NCBI GenBank assembly: GCA_025738555.1
Contig: JAOVFP010000012.1
Location: 3,038,001 to 3,102,000 of the forward strand
Origin: Cyathus striatus
Taxonomy: Eukaryota > Basidiomycota > Agaricomycetes > Agaricales > Nidulariaceae
DNA: 64,000 bases
Reading direction: 5' to 3'
A program made the translations under genes and the position numbers. The notes beneath the pieces were generated by a model that saw only the letters and a program-made list of their open reading frames with translations, was not told where the DNA came from and did no database searches. Position 1 is the first letter of the stretch. Every line of letters starts with the position of its first letter. This document shows, in pieces, positions 10,716 to 20,595 of this stretch.

Positions 10716-11234
10716 ACTCTTAAACAACCAATGCTTTCCAGAAATATCCCAGTATCAGCGCCAGTCTTGGACATCAAAGCGTACTCGGATGCCAGCTCAG
10801 GGTGGGGAATTGGCATCACAATTGGGAAACAATGGAGGGCATGGAGGCTACGGGCAGGATGGAACACGGAGGGGCGAGAAATTGGATGGGCAGAGGCAAT
10901 CGGATTCGAGTTCCTCATTCTCGCAATCATACAGGGCAAGGAGAGAGGACACGGAAAACAATACTGGGTCTACGGCGACAACCAAGGAGTTGTGGAAGGG
11001 TGGTGGTCAGGAAGAAGCAGGGGATGGAGAACTAATGAGGTATTCAGAAGGATACACGAGGTGTGCGAGAAGCACAAGACAACAATACATACCCGATACG
11101 TGCCAAGCAAAGAAAACCCCACAGATGACCCATCCAGAGGAGTATACCCCCCAATCACCCTCCTACTACCAGAGACGCCGATCCCAGAGGCAGTACGGGA
11201 ATACGTTGTTAATTTCGATGACCCAGAAGTCTGA
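10716..11234 (+). CDS. RNase H domain of the YR retrotransposon
   Basis: This ORF is in the same frame as RT, directly after the TGA. The first ATG is at 10731. It reads LDIKAYSDASSGWGIGI (first catalytic Asp), EIGWAEAIGFEFLILAI (catalytic Glu), YWVYGDNQGVVEGWW (Asp) and RYVPSKENPTDDPSRG (last Asp region), the classic RNase H series. It would remove the RNA strand during reverse transcription. It ends with VNFDDPEV and a stop. The recombinase lies downstream in a different frame after a ~200-bp basic, low-complexity spacer. Confidence 0.82.
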   Translation, partial: TLKQPMLSRNIPVSAPVLDIKAYSDASSGWGIGITIGKQWRAWRLRAGWNTEGREIGWAEAIGFEFLILAIIQGKERGHGKQYWVYGDNQGVVEGWWSGRSRGWRTNEVFRRIHEVCEKHKTTIHTRYVPSKENPTDDPSRGVYPPITLLLPETPIPEAVREYVVNFDDPEV

Positions 11235-11436
11235 GACTGGCCTAGATGGACCCCTCTACAGAAATGAAGTAGGAAGGAGGAGGCAGGAGAGGGAGAAGAG
11301 GAAGGAGGTTGGCAACGACGAGATGAAATGTGGGCAATTGAGAGAGCGACTCCAGGATGAGAGAACGCAACGAGGGACAGCGGAAAGAAGGGGGGGAAGA
11401 ATAGGAGAAAACGAACTGCCGGAGCGGCTAAATCGC

Positions 11437-12612
11437 ATGAGAAGAATGCAACGACCAATGCCATACCCAATTCTTCTAACACCGAGATTATCCCATTTGA
11501 GACCACATTGCCTAGCCAAAGACAGAATGGTGAAATGGAGACCAATACAGACGAGGTTCGACACAGAGCATGGTCTGACAGAAGAGGACTTGACGAGGGT
11601 GGCAAGGGTGTTGACATTGTCCTTAGAAGAGTCCACACGGACAGCATATGCCAGTGGTCTGCTTTTGTTCCATGTGTTTTGCGACAAAAGAGGAATCGCA
11701 GAGGAGGACAGAGCCCCGGTCAGGCAAGGGGTACTGGCGGCATTCATAGCTCACATGGCCAATGTCTACTCTGGAAAAACAGCCCGGAACTATGTTCAAG
11801 GCATTAGGGCCTGGCATATCCTACATGGAGTAACGTATGAGGTTAATCAACCAGAGATCGACAGTTTACTCACAGGGGCAGACAAATTGACGCCAGTCAC
11901 ATCGAAGAAGAGAAAACGAGAGCCATATACAGTGGAACACATCACAGATTTGAAGAACGGCTTGGATTTGGACAGCACGTTAGATGCGGCGGTGTATGCG
12001 TGCTTAATGACATGCTTTTATGCGACGGCGAGACTAGGAGAATTCACGGTGGAGAGGATTTCGGACGTGTTCGACCCTCAACGGCACATAACACCTCACC
12101 ACTTGTCAAAGACGCGAGACCGCGAAGGGAGGGACATTACCAACCTGAGGATACCCAGGACCAAGGTAGCGCCGAACAGGGAAGACGTGTTTTGGGCACG
12201 ACAGAATGGCCCAACGGACCCCGAAGCCGCGTTGGAACATCACATGCGACTAAACAAGCCACCCCAAGACGGACATTTGTTCGCGTATGTGGACGACAGA
12301 GGAGGATACAGGCCGCTCACCAGAGCCGCCTTCTTGAAACGGGTGGGGGAAGCGGCAAAGATGATAGGGAAAAAGCCGATGCAAGGCCACGGCATCCGCA
12401 TAGGCTCTACGCTGGAGTACCTGTTGAGGGGAATGCCGTTTGAAGTCATGAAGACGAAAGGACGTTGGTCAAGTGACGCCTTCCAGCTGTATCTGCGGAA
12501 ACACGCGCAACTGGCAGCCCCATACATCCAGGCAGTGCCGGAGATCCACTCGGAGTTCGTCGGTTACACCGTCGTAACAGGAGGGGAAGGCAGCGAGCAG
12601 GGGACAGTGTAG
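11437..12612 (+). CDS. Tyrosine recombinase (DNA breaking-rejoining enzyme)
   Basis: 391 aa from the ATG at 11437. The frame is open from 9151, but the upstream part is noise overlapping RT and RNase H. The N-terminal SAM-like core-binding region includes LSLEESTRTAYASGLLLFHV, AAFIAHMANVYSGKTARNYV and GIRAWHILHGV. The catalytic domain shows the first Arg in CFYATARLGEFT (near 12030), HGIRIGS with the His-x-x-Arg pair (near 12390), KGRWSSDAF, where a Trp takes the second His position (near 12460), and the nucleophile Tyr in LYLRKHA (near 12490). All the catalytic residues I expect are present. The enzyme would integrate the circular DNA copy by strand exchange. No stop or frameshift is visible, so this is the best-preserved part of the element. 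Confidence 0.9.
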   Translation: MRRMQRPMPYPILLTPRLSHLRPHCLAKDRMVKWRPIQTRFDTEHGLTEEDLTRVARVLTLSLEESTRTAYASGLLLFHVFCDKRGIAEEDRAPVRQGVLAAFIAHMANVYSGKTARNYVQGIRAWHILHGVTYEVNQPEIDSLLTGADKLTPVTSKKRKREPYTVEHITDLKNGLDLDSTLDAAVYACLMTCFYATARLGEFTVERISDVFDPQRHITPHHLSKTRDREGRDITNLRIPRTKVAPNREDVFWARQNGPTDPEAALEHHMRLNKPPQDGHLFAYVDDRGGYRPLTRAAFLKRVGEAAKMIGKKPMQGHGIRIGSTLEYLLRGMPFEVMKTKGRWSSDAFQLYLRKHAQLAAPYIQAVPEIHSEFVGYTVVTGGEGSEQGTV

Positions 12613-13020
12613 GCAAAGCGGCCAAAACGGCGGTGAGTAAAGTCTTGCCTAAGTTGTGGGGGACGAGACTCACTCGACGCGTCAAGACTAGTAGGCGGGT
12701 GTCGGAGTTCGTCTCGGCCCCAGTAACGATTAGCGAAGTTGGGAGATGTGCACTTCGTGCACAGCCTCACCCATACCCGGCGAGAAAACCAGTAGGCAGA
12801 TAGAGGATATCATGTACCGAGAACTACAACAGTAAAAAGCAAAACTCAATAATATTACTAGAGTACTTAACAATATTAACACGAATATTTACTTTCTACC
12901 AGAAACCTCAAGCGCGAGTCAAAGATGTAAAATTTGTACGGGATTCCACCATATACTACTAATTGATAAAGAGAAAGCGGATGTCATACACCCCAACGCC
13001 CTGAAGTCACCGTCTTCACG
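12613..13020. other. Right flank of the YR retrotransposon, no gene seen
   Basis: The first ~170 bases are GC-rich and probably still belong to the element. A small palindrome, GTGCACTTCGTGCAC, lies near 12750. From about 12830 the sequence turns AT-rich (many AATATTA words). The element's terminal repeats should lie here but I could not match them to the left side. Confidence 0.4.
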
Positions 13021-13025
13021 CCTAC

Positions 13026-13615
13026 TTAAGAACAACTCAGCGTTATCTGACAAGCCTGTCTCATTTCCAACAGCTCATAATCTCCCCTCTTCAAAAACTC
13101 ATGAACCTCATAAAACTTCCCATCAGGAATTTCGAGCACATTATCCTTCCCCTCTTTCGCTGTGAACCCCACGACATCGGGTAGAACGGTCAGAATTGTC
13201 TGAGCTAGTATGTCCATCTAAGGAAAGCTTATGGTAGTTTTTGTGGACTACCACTGGTTAATGACGTTTGGTCTGCACAAAGTACTTGTACCTGTATTTT
13301 AAATTCACCCGTAATGAAGAAAGGGACACACTTACGAGGCGATTCAACAATAGCGCCTATACTAGACGCAACGGATCGTGCAGCTTCGTACGAACAGCCT
13401 ATCTACATCAATGTTGTTGGCATACCTAAGTATTTGACCAACCATCCATACATCGAGTCAGCGGGCCAGATGCAAGAGTGTCGTTCTGCTATATTGGAGC
13501 AGCAGAAGAACGAGCCTTCGCATCCATGGGAGCTGAATGCGTAGATGTCTGCTGCAGGTGCGGTTGAAGCGAAGAGTGCAGTGAGGAGGACGAGGTGCGC
13601 TGTTGTAAGGTGATT
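13026..13615 (-). pseudogene. Decayed small cysteine-rich secreted protein gene, copy 1
   Basis: Reading down from 13615, a hydrophobic leader (LVLLTALFASTAPAAD) is followed by YAFSSHGCEGSFFCCSNIAE and CIWPADSMYGWLVKY. The 3' part (13026-13217) gives PDVVGFTAKEGKDNVLEIPD and EVHEFLKRGDYELLEM. The same layout and several motifs recur in copy 2 at 17.5-18.1 kb: Cys spacing, IAE, WP, MPTT, then VVGFT with an EVPEGNFEEV-like tail. The start ATG is not preserved and the middle cannot be read in one frame, even allowing for an intron. The family looks like a secreted, disulfide-rich fungal protein of unknown role. Confidence 0.55.
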
Positions 13616-13650
13616 TTTTCTGATCTTTGATAAATTTAGTGTCTTAAATA

Positions 13651-13654
<4 letters not shown>

Positions 13655-13695
<41 letters not shown>
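13655..13695. repeat. (TC)n microsatellite
   Basis: About 41 bases of uninterrupted TC dinucleotides, just upstream of the decayed secreted-protein gene that reads away from it on the minus strand. A polypyrimidine tract of this kind is common in fungal promoters but may simply be a microsatellite. Confidence 0.9.
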
Positions 13696-13696
<1 letters not shown>

Positions 13697-14429
13697 GCTG
13701 CGCCAGCTCTTGAAAACATTTTTATTCAAGTGAGATATCCCTTTAGCTAAGTAAGACATGTCTGTCGTAATGATGAATACTGCACGGATTGAATTGAATA
13801 ACCTCTTGACTTCAGGATGTAATAACACATGATCTGCCACATGCACTATGAGCTCCACTATCAGGACAATGTTTTACTTCATTTTATCTCAATGATGAAC
13901 AGTAATAATGCCCTGGAATATCTATGAACAAATCTAGCTCAACTTGTTTGTATAGTTTATTTACGAGGGCGATGACTCGGAGGTATTAGCAATCTCGAAG
14001 ATACGACGTTCTGAATTAACACTGTGGGTTCAAATGTATTCATACATACAGGAACTATTTAAGATATTAGCATGAGTATCAGTATGAGTAAAACATACAT
14101 GCCACAGTAAGTTGGTATAAGTAATTAATATTACAGTAATTAGTAACCAGAGGACCGACTCGGACATTGAATTGCTTGATATATAAAATAAGTTTTTTAT
14201 CTAATGATGCAATCAAAGTCTATCTGTATAATAGTGAAGCTTAACAGGGCTCTGACTGAGATTCAGAAAGGGTTGCAAAATTAAGGCCTGTCTTTTCGAC
14301 CACGCCGAAATCTGAGCGTTCCCGGTACACGTTTCGAAAATTTAATCTGCTAATCAATCAGCAAATTTAACCCCGTTAGTTGAAGTTCGATACCATACAT
14401 GATTACTGCATATGATAACAGTGAGCAAT

Positions 14430-15900
14430 TAGACACATCATTACTTCACATAATTTCATGTCACGTACATGTTGTAAACGCATATAACTGGTCCAAAACC
14501 ATATGCACTGGTATCCTAATTTTGAAAAGGTTGCGACTGTGAGAATGGTGTTCAAGACGAAAATACACTTTGGATACTCACCAGAAAAACACATCATATG
14601 GCTTTACTAGAAACATTATCAGGTGGCAAATTTGAACCGTCGCCAACAGTAATCCGCGAGTGACTGAGCCCACCAAGAGGTAGTTCAACAATTGAAGCAA
14701 TCCATCACCATTTCTAGAAAGAGCAACCCATCGACAAAATATGGATATATGTAATTGTGTATACCGTACTTTAAAATTCCGGCCTTCGATTTCATTAAAG
14801 CGAAGGACAAGGTAATAGACACAATTATATCGGATCCAGCAGCGAAGCCATGAAAAAGGCTTATAGGGACCTACGGAGGCATCATTTATAAATGCAAAAA
14901 TCTCCCAGCTAGTAGAAAACCTTACCTTCTTCTTCTCAAAGTATTGATGTGAAAATGGGTTGACATCGGATGAATCTATAACCGAAGCATCTTTTAAAGG
15001 ATGAGGATAAGCTTCCTCCTTGAGATAAATTTCGTACATGCCGACAGCCCTATAATACCTAAGTAATCATTTATTTTGGAATCATAAAATCCACATACCA
15101 AGCATAGTTACGCCCATCCCCACCTACATTTAGTTAGTGAGTGGAATTAATTTCATACGATTTCCAAAATGATATATCCCACAACAATGGTCGGAAGAAG
15201 CCACTTCTTCGTTACTGCATATACTATATCAAGAAGACGTGACAATATTTCAGTGAATTACTTACAGAGGAAAATACGACTTGCAAAAAAGCAGTGAACT
15301 CTGAGCAACATGTGTCAGCAGAATGTAACGGTACATGTCATAACTTACAGGAAGATTAAGGCTCCGGAAACGCTAAATGTAGCGATGAATGTACTGAATA
15401 TCTCGTCAACCGGGAGAGTGGTTTAAAAACAGGAGTATAATACCCATCAGGTCTCTTTGAAATGCGATCATTTGGATTATCTATTAACTAATAATCAATG
15501 ATTAATGAGTTCAAGTCTGCATCACATTTTACGATGAAAAATTCCGCACCAGACTATCATGAACTGTAATAATATTAATGCACGATGACATGATTGAGAG
15601 TGTTCTACATATTTGTTAACCAATGAAAATGTGCAAGATACGACTTACAAAATAAATGTCACAAATAATCTTAACCCCATTCTGTCTTTGAAGCTACTGG
15701 TGAAGTAGTTCCCGCATTGATGTATGACAACTCCAAGGCACCTATGCAGTACATAACCGATAATTATTTCATAGTCCGTCCCCTGGAAAGATGATAGTTT
15801 ACGCACACCAAAGACACCACAAGACCTTATCCAAGGATAGAATATGGTCAATCGAAGCTCCAAGGCAATTATAATCAAAAACCCTTACCGTAGTACATCC
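14430..15900 (-). pseudogene. Decayed multi-pass membrane protein gene (DUF6534-like, tentative)
   Basis: Several hydrophobic minus-strand segments fall in a sensible order: 15645-15878 (ALELRLTIFYPWIRSCGVFG), 14578-15039 (WIRYNCVYYLVLRF, LLQLLNYLLVGSVTRGLLLATVQICHLIMFL) and 14403-14597 (CIFVLNTILTVATFS). The 'LLNYL..GSVTRGLLLAT..ICHLIMFL' stretch resembles the sixth-to-seventh helix region of the fungal DUF6533/DUF6534 family, recalled from memory. The frame is broken between segments and no start is clear. It may be a multi-intron gene, but stops within the segments favour decay. Confidence 0.35.
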
Positions 15901-17530
15901 CAACATTATTCATTATGCTGTGATCGTCGCTCGGGATATTAGTGCCCACGGAGTTGGGGGACCACTGCTAGTGAGTGGTATAAATTGGGTATAAGTAGGC
16001 TCTAAGTGCTTACGTAATGATATCGTGCGATCGGATGAAGAAGCATCGGAAAGTTCGATATAGCACATATGCTGATGTCCTTCATCAAAATGAAGCCACG
16101 ATGTTGGTTTCTATCAAGCGCTTGTCAAGCGCCCAACCGCCTTCACGGATGGTTATTTGAAATATTATTTGTAAACTTATGTACTTAAAAGCTAGGTGGG
16201 CTTTGAATGCATTAAGTAACCGAAAAATATTTATGAAGTTAGAGCCTACTTAGCGTAACCGTGTAATACTGAAATTTGGTCGCAGAAACAGCTTTAAATA
16301 CCCATTTCATAAAAATATTAACGTTGCTCTGGTAAACAATCCAAATCGAATCCTATTTTCGATGAGAGCGCGATCATAACGAGCCCTCGAGCGCTTGATG
16401 GTGGTGCTGGGTACATTGCATCGATCCCATCATACACTCGGCACTACGTATAACCCAAATATGTGCGCGTGCATACCAACAGCACATAGAGGAGAGGATT
16501 GCCGTGCTATTTTGTAGCACAGTGTGGCCGAGTTCTGTGGTCTACTCACAGAAACTAGCCGGATTAGTTCTTTGTCAAGCATTTTCTTGGAGTGACGAGC
16601 ATTTGACGCGCGTCTAGAGTGTGGGCCCGGAGGGAGCTGCGACCGAAACGAGAGGACACCGCTCTGTGCAGGAGGAGCAGAGGCGAAACGTAAATAGAGT
16701 CCAGCGTTTCGGGACTGCGCCTCGAGGTTCTTGGTGGGGAAACCTTAGACAGGTAATATTCGACATCCCTTTACTTCATTTTGGTGACATATGTCAACGC
16801 ACTCTTACTTACGACGTAGAGTAGTGTAGGATACGTCAGTCTGGGGTCTGTGATGCACGAGAACGCATTGCACGGACCAAGACCAAATGTATTTAATCTG
16901 CTCCCTTCGAAGGGAGGAATATCATCTCTTCGCACTCGGTACTTAAATCCCTGCTAGTGAAGTTTGATCACACTTTTACACTCTTATCTGTTTTCTTCGA
17001 TCAGTCTTCTCAATAGGCACTCGGTAGACTGCTAAGTACTCTGTTTTATTTCTTATTTTCTTATTTCTCCATGCTTCCGCGAGTAACGCGCGCATAGCGA
17101 GTTAGTGGGGAAAGCGCATCTCTTACGTAATCGGGTCAAACGGTGTCCATACGTGGTCTAGCGGATCGCTAGCTCAGTTCCCGAGTACTGACCACTTCTA
17201 TTTCGACGTACAGGTTCCTCACACAGACCACTCAACGGACGATTTCTCCGCGACAACAGGTACTACTATGAACTTGAAGGCGGTTCAAACATTTACGCGT
17301 CACGATTTAGCGAAGGAAGGTATCTGAACTGTCCCCCGAATACATGCCCCGTTAATATTCAATTTATGCCTCCAGCATGAGCGCCACTAGACACTACAAA
17401 AGCTGGAAGACTAAAGCTCCTCTGTATCAACGAGTAGGAGTCTTGTTAAGTACTTAATCTTCCATGTTTTATCCGTGAATAACAGGGCGCCTGAATACCT
17501 TAATTTCTTCCTCTTGTCGATTCAATAACA
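15900..17530. other. Long stretch without a supportable gene
   Basis: ORFs here are short and show no family motif. The part from about 16700 to 17300 has a promoter- or LTR-like look, with mixed pyrimidine tracts and CTCCCTTCGAAGGGAG (a near-perfect palindrome near 16900). No second copy was found in the window, so I do not call an LTR. Confidence 0.4.
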
Positions 17531-17537
17531 CCCTTCA

Positions 17538-18117
17538 TCAAGCGTGCTCCAGCTTCAACAGCTCCTCGAAATTATCTTTTTTTTAAGAAATTGTTAACCT
17601 CTTCAAAATTTCCCTCAGGGACCTTAACTGTATGCTCTTTGCCGTCATGAGTCTGTCGTAAATCCAACAACATTTGGAAGGACACAATTGGTGCCATTGA
17701 TGTCATCGTGACCCTCGAGAGAGCGCCTGGTAATACGATAATCAGCGTCCCAATTTTCAGAGAGCCAGTTCAGTGCAATCGGGCTACTGGATACACTGGC
17801 ACCTATAGTATATCAAGCTAATGCTCAAGGTTATCCCTATGAACGAGGATTCTCACAAGCTGATCCAGAACACCCGAAGTGAGTGTTGAGCATAAATCTC
17901 CGTAAGCGCGACCCAACCACCACGGGGTGGTGGGCATGTTTGAATACCGAACAGACCACTCGTACCCGGAGTTGGAAGGCCAATAGCAGCACGTCCCTTC
18001 TGCTATGCCGTAGCAACATCCTTAGGAGTCAATGCAACTTCTGGAGGTGTAAGTGCAAATATCCTCTGCCAGCGTGGTGGAAGCAACGACGAGGGCAGTG
18101 AATAGGATGAACTTCAT
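17538..18117 (-). pseudogene. Decayed small cysteine-rich secreted protein gene, copy 2
   Basis: It starts at an ATG (18115-18117) followed by a clean signal peptide (MKFILFTALVVASTTLAED). A cysteine-rich region follows: CTYTSRSC, then a TAA, then GCCYGIAEGTCCYWPSNSG. Next come VRYSNMPTTPWW and GRAYGDLCSTLTSG. The 3' part gives NWDADYRITRRSLEGHDD, NGTNCVLPNVVGFTTDS and HDGKEHTVKVPEGNFEEV, ending at a TGA at 17538. A stop inside the cysteine-rich region and frame changes near 17590-17660 make it a pseudogene. It is clearly homologous to copy 1 4.5 kb away, so the locus held a small family. The proteins would have been secreted; their role is unknown. Confidence 0.65.
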
Positions 18118-18119
18118 AA

Positions 18120-18636
18120 TGGGTCTGTAAAATGGAGATGTGTATCTGTAGAAGAGTAAATGTTCTAGTGGTTTGGGAAAATAATCGCTGAACACCATGG
18201 GGTTTGCATCTTCCTTTGAGCCCCAAACATCCTAAAATGTCCTTTTGTTCACGTAAACTCTCGTACAGCGATTGTTATATCAAAATTCCCCTAAAGATAT
18301 GCTGTGAATCGAGAATGAAGAATAGGGCGGCCTGATGTCATACAACTCTACATATTAGCGCTAAAATTCTTCCTTGTGGAGGCGCTGTGGATAATCGTGA
18401 AGCTTTGTACCTGAAATTCGTAATGTTCCTGCATCTGCAGAGCATATGGTGGGGATAGGGATGGCAGATATTAAGTGTATTGAATGTCTCTTCGGAAAGC
18501 CTTCAGAGTCATTGTCGTAGAACTCTAAGGCTACGACGATAGGGTAGAATTTGAAATTCAGAGATACTGTCCTATGGTTTATCTAACTCACATTTTCGGT
18601 GAAGTGTTTGCTGAATAGATGCAATGGTTCTCATGG
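18120..18636. other. Spacer before the young gypsy element
   Basis: No gene is supported. On the minus strand an open stretch at about 18370-18525 reads like protein (DNDSEGFPKRHSIHLISA) but has no start, no neighbours in frame and no family I recognise. It may be an exon remnant. Confidence 0.3.
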
Positions 18637-18809
18637 TGGAATGTCGCGGAGCGACATCCAGCAGGAATGACACTATTTGCACATGAGTGGCAAGAGCTTC
18701 GGTATATTAAGTAATCACAGTACTATACGAGGTAGAACGAGACCGGGGAGAGGGAACAATAACATTGGGACGCGTTCATTCTCGTATTAAGACAGGCCAC
18801 GTTGTTCCA
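18637..18809 (+). repeat. 5' LTR of the young gypsy element
   Basis: 173 bp, TGGAATG to GTTCCA, with a 5-bp TGGAA/TTCCA terminal inverted repeat. It contains a short internal palindrome, GTCGCGGAGCGAC, near its start. All CpGs are intact and match the 3' copy. Confidence 0.95.
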
Positions 18810-18812
18810 TCG

Positions 18813-18830
18813 TGGTGACGAGAGCGGATT
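18813..18830 (+). promoter_or_regulatory. Putative primer-binding site
   Basis: TGGTGACGAGAGCGGATT starts 3 nt after the 5' LTR. The TGG start and position fit a tRNA 3' end (CCA) as primer. The complement would end ...CTCTCGTCACCA. A serine tRNA is possible but I cannot confirm the identity. Confidence 0.55.
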
Positions 18831-18926
18831 CTCTCACACGTCGACAGATAAGTTCCCAGAGATTGCTTCGCGTGAGACAGAACATTGACAGCGTGACTAG
18901 AGACAGTGGCCAGTTAAAGCACTTAA

Positions 18927-20354
18927 GCACTCAGCAGTAAGAAAGACAGCAAACTGGCGCGACGGGAAGTTCGTAAGACTCGGAAGGCACGAAGGAAACA
19001 ACCACGAGCGAAAAACGGTCAATTCACACGCAGGAACGACATCGACGAAGGAGAACTAGAAAGGAACCTGGCAGAAGGACTAGCAGGAGAACTGGCAGAG
19101 GGACAGCGGGAGACAGCACTTTTGGGGGGACAGTCGAATCCATCATCTGGGTGGACCACAGCGGCAGCATCTAAGGTAGCAACACCAGTGATCAGCCACC
19201 CACCGACACCAACGGAGTCAAAGCCAGCAATCGATCCGCAATCGCAGCTCACACAACAATACTGGGAGCAACAGTTTGCAGTGCAACAGCAAACTCTGCT
19301 ACAAGGATTACCAGCGCTAGTATCAGCACTATCCCCTATCGAGCTAGGGATGGCAGGACCAGACATTGAGCCGTTCTGGGGAGACAAAGATGACGAAAAC
19401 CCACAGGACTTTATCCGGGCATTTGAACGCAAGATGGGTGCGCACCCAGATGCCCACAAGTGTAGGCAGTTTGTGCTCTTCTTATACTCGGACAGCGTCG
19501 CAGATGAGTGGTACGAGAACCTAGAAAGCAGCCAGAAGATGACGTGGGCGAGCCTCAAAGCAGCTTTCCAGGTGCGATGGCCAAAGAAGTCGGTGGTGAA
19601 GAAGACAAAGAGTGAATATGAGGAGGAAATACTGAGTTATAAGATCGGGATGAGGGAGCTGTTGCAAAAAGAAGTCATAGGAGGTCGGGAGGTCTACAAA
19701 TATGTCGCATGGGCAGACAAGATGCAGACATTAACCATTGGTGCAAATGTAGCGAGCGGGACGACATACCTTACTCTGGTACGCAAAGACCTACCGAAAC
19801 CAATACGCGATCAAACCAAGGCGACATATGAGAACTGGACATCCTTCCTGGATGACGTTCGTAAGGCTGACATCGACATCATAAAGGAAGCAGTGGATGA
19901 ATGGGTGAAGACGGAGCAAATCTACAACGAGTTAAAACAGCGTATACAGGTATTAGAGTCACCTACGGCAGGTCTCAGTGCAGCCATGGCCAACTTGAAC
20001 ATCACACAGCCTAGTACAATGACCACCGCACCAACCAGTGAACGCAATGTGCCATTTCGAGGTGGAGGAAGAGGAACGGCATATCCAGCATTCCAGCGTC
20101 CAAGACCTATGAATGCACCAGTCAGCAATGCATGCGCACAACAGGAGGTACTCACTGAACATGAGCTGACATTACTCAGGGTGAATTTGAAGGCCATACC
20201 ACAACAAGAAGACACGCCAGCAGGGAGAGCAACCCACTGGGCTCAACAGCAGGAGTTCCACAGGCGCTATGGGGCCAAGGCATTCATCAAATTCGACACA
20301 CCGTATCCCCTTCGACCTGGAACTGCAGAGGCCAACTCGAGAGAATGCTACTGA
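18927..20354 (+). CDS. Gag of the young gypsy element (stop inside the zinc knuckle)
   Basis: The frame is open from 18927, just after a TAA. It has no ATG until about 19349, although a protein-like basic segment (SKKDSKLARREVRKTRKARR) lies upstream, so the true start is unclear. The capsid-like region includes IEPFWGDKDDENPQDFIRAF, FVLFLYSDSVADEWYENL and WASLKAAFQVRWPKKS (near 19370-19590), which is the retrotransposon Gag domain. A proline/glycine linker with FRGGGRGTAYPAF follows. At the end a CCHC knuckle is split: ECY, TGA (20352-20354), then CGMVGHRAGDC in the same frame. Gag without readthrough would therefore lack its knuckle. The frame runs on to a TGA at 20577-20579. Gag packages element RNA and forms the particle. 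Confidence 0.85.
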   Translation, partial: ALSSKKDSKLARREVRKTRKARRKQPRAKNGQFTRRNDIDEGELERNLAEGLAGELAEGQRETALLGGQSNPSSGWTTAAASKVATPVISHPPTPTESKPAIDPQSQLTQQYWEQQFAVQQQTLLQGLPALVSALSPIELGMAGPDIEPFWGDKDDENPQDFIRAFERKMGAHPDAHKCRQFVLFLYSDSVADEWYENLESSQKMTWASLKAAFQVRWPKKSVVKKTKSEYEEEILSYKIGMRELLQKEVIGGREVYKYVAWADKMQTLTIGANVASGTTYLTLVRKDLPKPIRDQTKATYENWTSFLDDVRKADIDIIKEAVDEWVKTEQIYNELKQRIQVLESPTAGLSAAMANLNITQPSTMTTAPTSERNVPFRGGGRGTAYPAFQRPRPMNAPVSNACAQQEVLTEHELTLLRVNLKAIPQQEDTPAGRATHWAQQQEFHRRYGAKAFIKFDTPYPLRPGTAEANSRECY

Positions 20355-20551
20355 TGTGGAATGGTGGGACATAGAGCTGGGGATTGCACCAGCGAAACCC
20401 CATTGCATGAGTATGAGCGCAAGTGGAGAGCGTATGTGGGCAGGCATTTGCAACCACAGAGAGAAACGGCAGTGAATTTTGTGGCAGTGGACGATTACGG
20501 GACAGTTTGGCACACAGCGGAATATGGAACTGGAGGGAGTGGAGCAGACCA

Positions 20552-20595
20552 GGGAAATGGCGCAGGGCTGCAAGCATGAACGCTCTGCATGCAGC
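20552..20595 (+). promoter_or_regulatory. Predicted -1 ribosomal frameshift signal (gag/pol)
   Basis: The slippery heptamer GGGAAAT lies at 20552-20558, in phase with gag (G GGA AAT). After an 8-nt spacer a hairpin follows: GCTGCA (20567-20572) and GCA (20574-20576) pair with TGC (20586-20588) and TGCAGC (20590-20595), leaving one A-A mismatch and a 9-nt loop. The gag stop TGA at 20577-20579 sits in the loop. A -1 slip gives TGG from 20558 and enters the protease frame, which is open to 21715. Heptamer type, phase, spacer and hairpin all match known -1 sites. This is a prediction from sequence only. Confidence 0.65.

Larger units (their letters stand above)
7780..12612 (+). mobile_element. 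Tyrosine-recombinase retrotransposon (DIRS/Ngaro order)
   Basis: The coding core is Gag, a zinc-binding segment, reverse transcriptase, RNase H and a tyrosine recombinase, in that order on one strand. There is no integrase of the DDE type and no LTR. This set and order defines DIRS-order elements. The lack of a methyltransferase domain points towards the Ngaro-like branch. Such elements insert through a circular intermediate using the recombinase and leave no target duplication. The reading frame changes twice (Gag to RT, RNase H to recombinase). One TGA separates RT and RNase H in the same frame, and a short 22-bp repeat tract interrupts Gag. Coordinates cover the coding core only. Split direct repeats or inverted termini were not identified. 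The recombinase ORF looks intact. Confidence 0.88.

Noticed and set aside
9151..11436. Long open frame upstream of the recombinase ORF (would make a 1,153-aa protein)
   Set aside because: It overlaps the RT and RNase H frames, has no protein-like motifs there and is basic, low-complexity noise. The recombinase similarity starts near 11437.
12700..12790. Terminal repeat of the YR retrotransposon
   Set aside because: The palindromic GTGCACTTCGTGCAC and nearby words have no match upstream of 7780, so the assignment is not supported.
16880..17300. Solo LTR
   Set aside because: It looks LTR-like but has no partner, no clear TG...CA ends and no target duplication.
19122..19124. Start codon for gag at 19122
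   Set aside because: The codon there is TTG, not ATG, and protein-like basic sequence lies upstream in the same frame. The start is left open.
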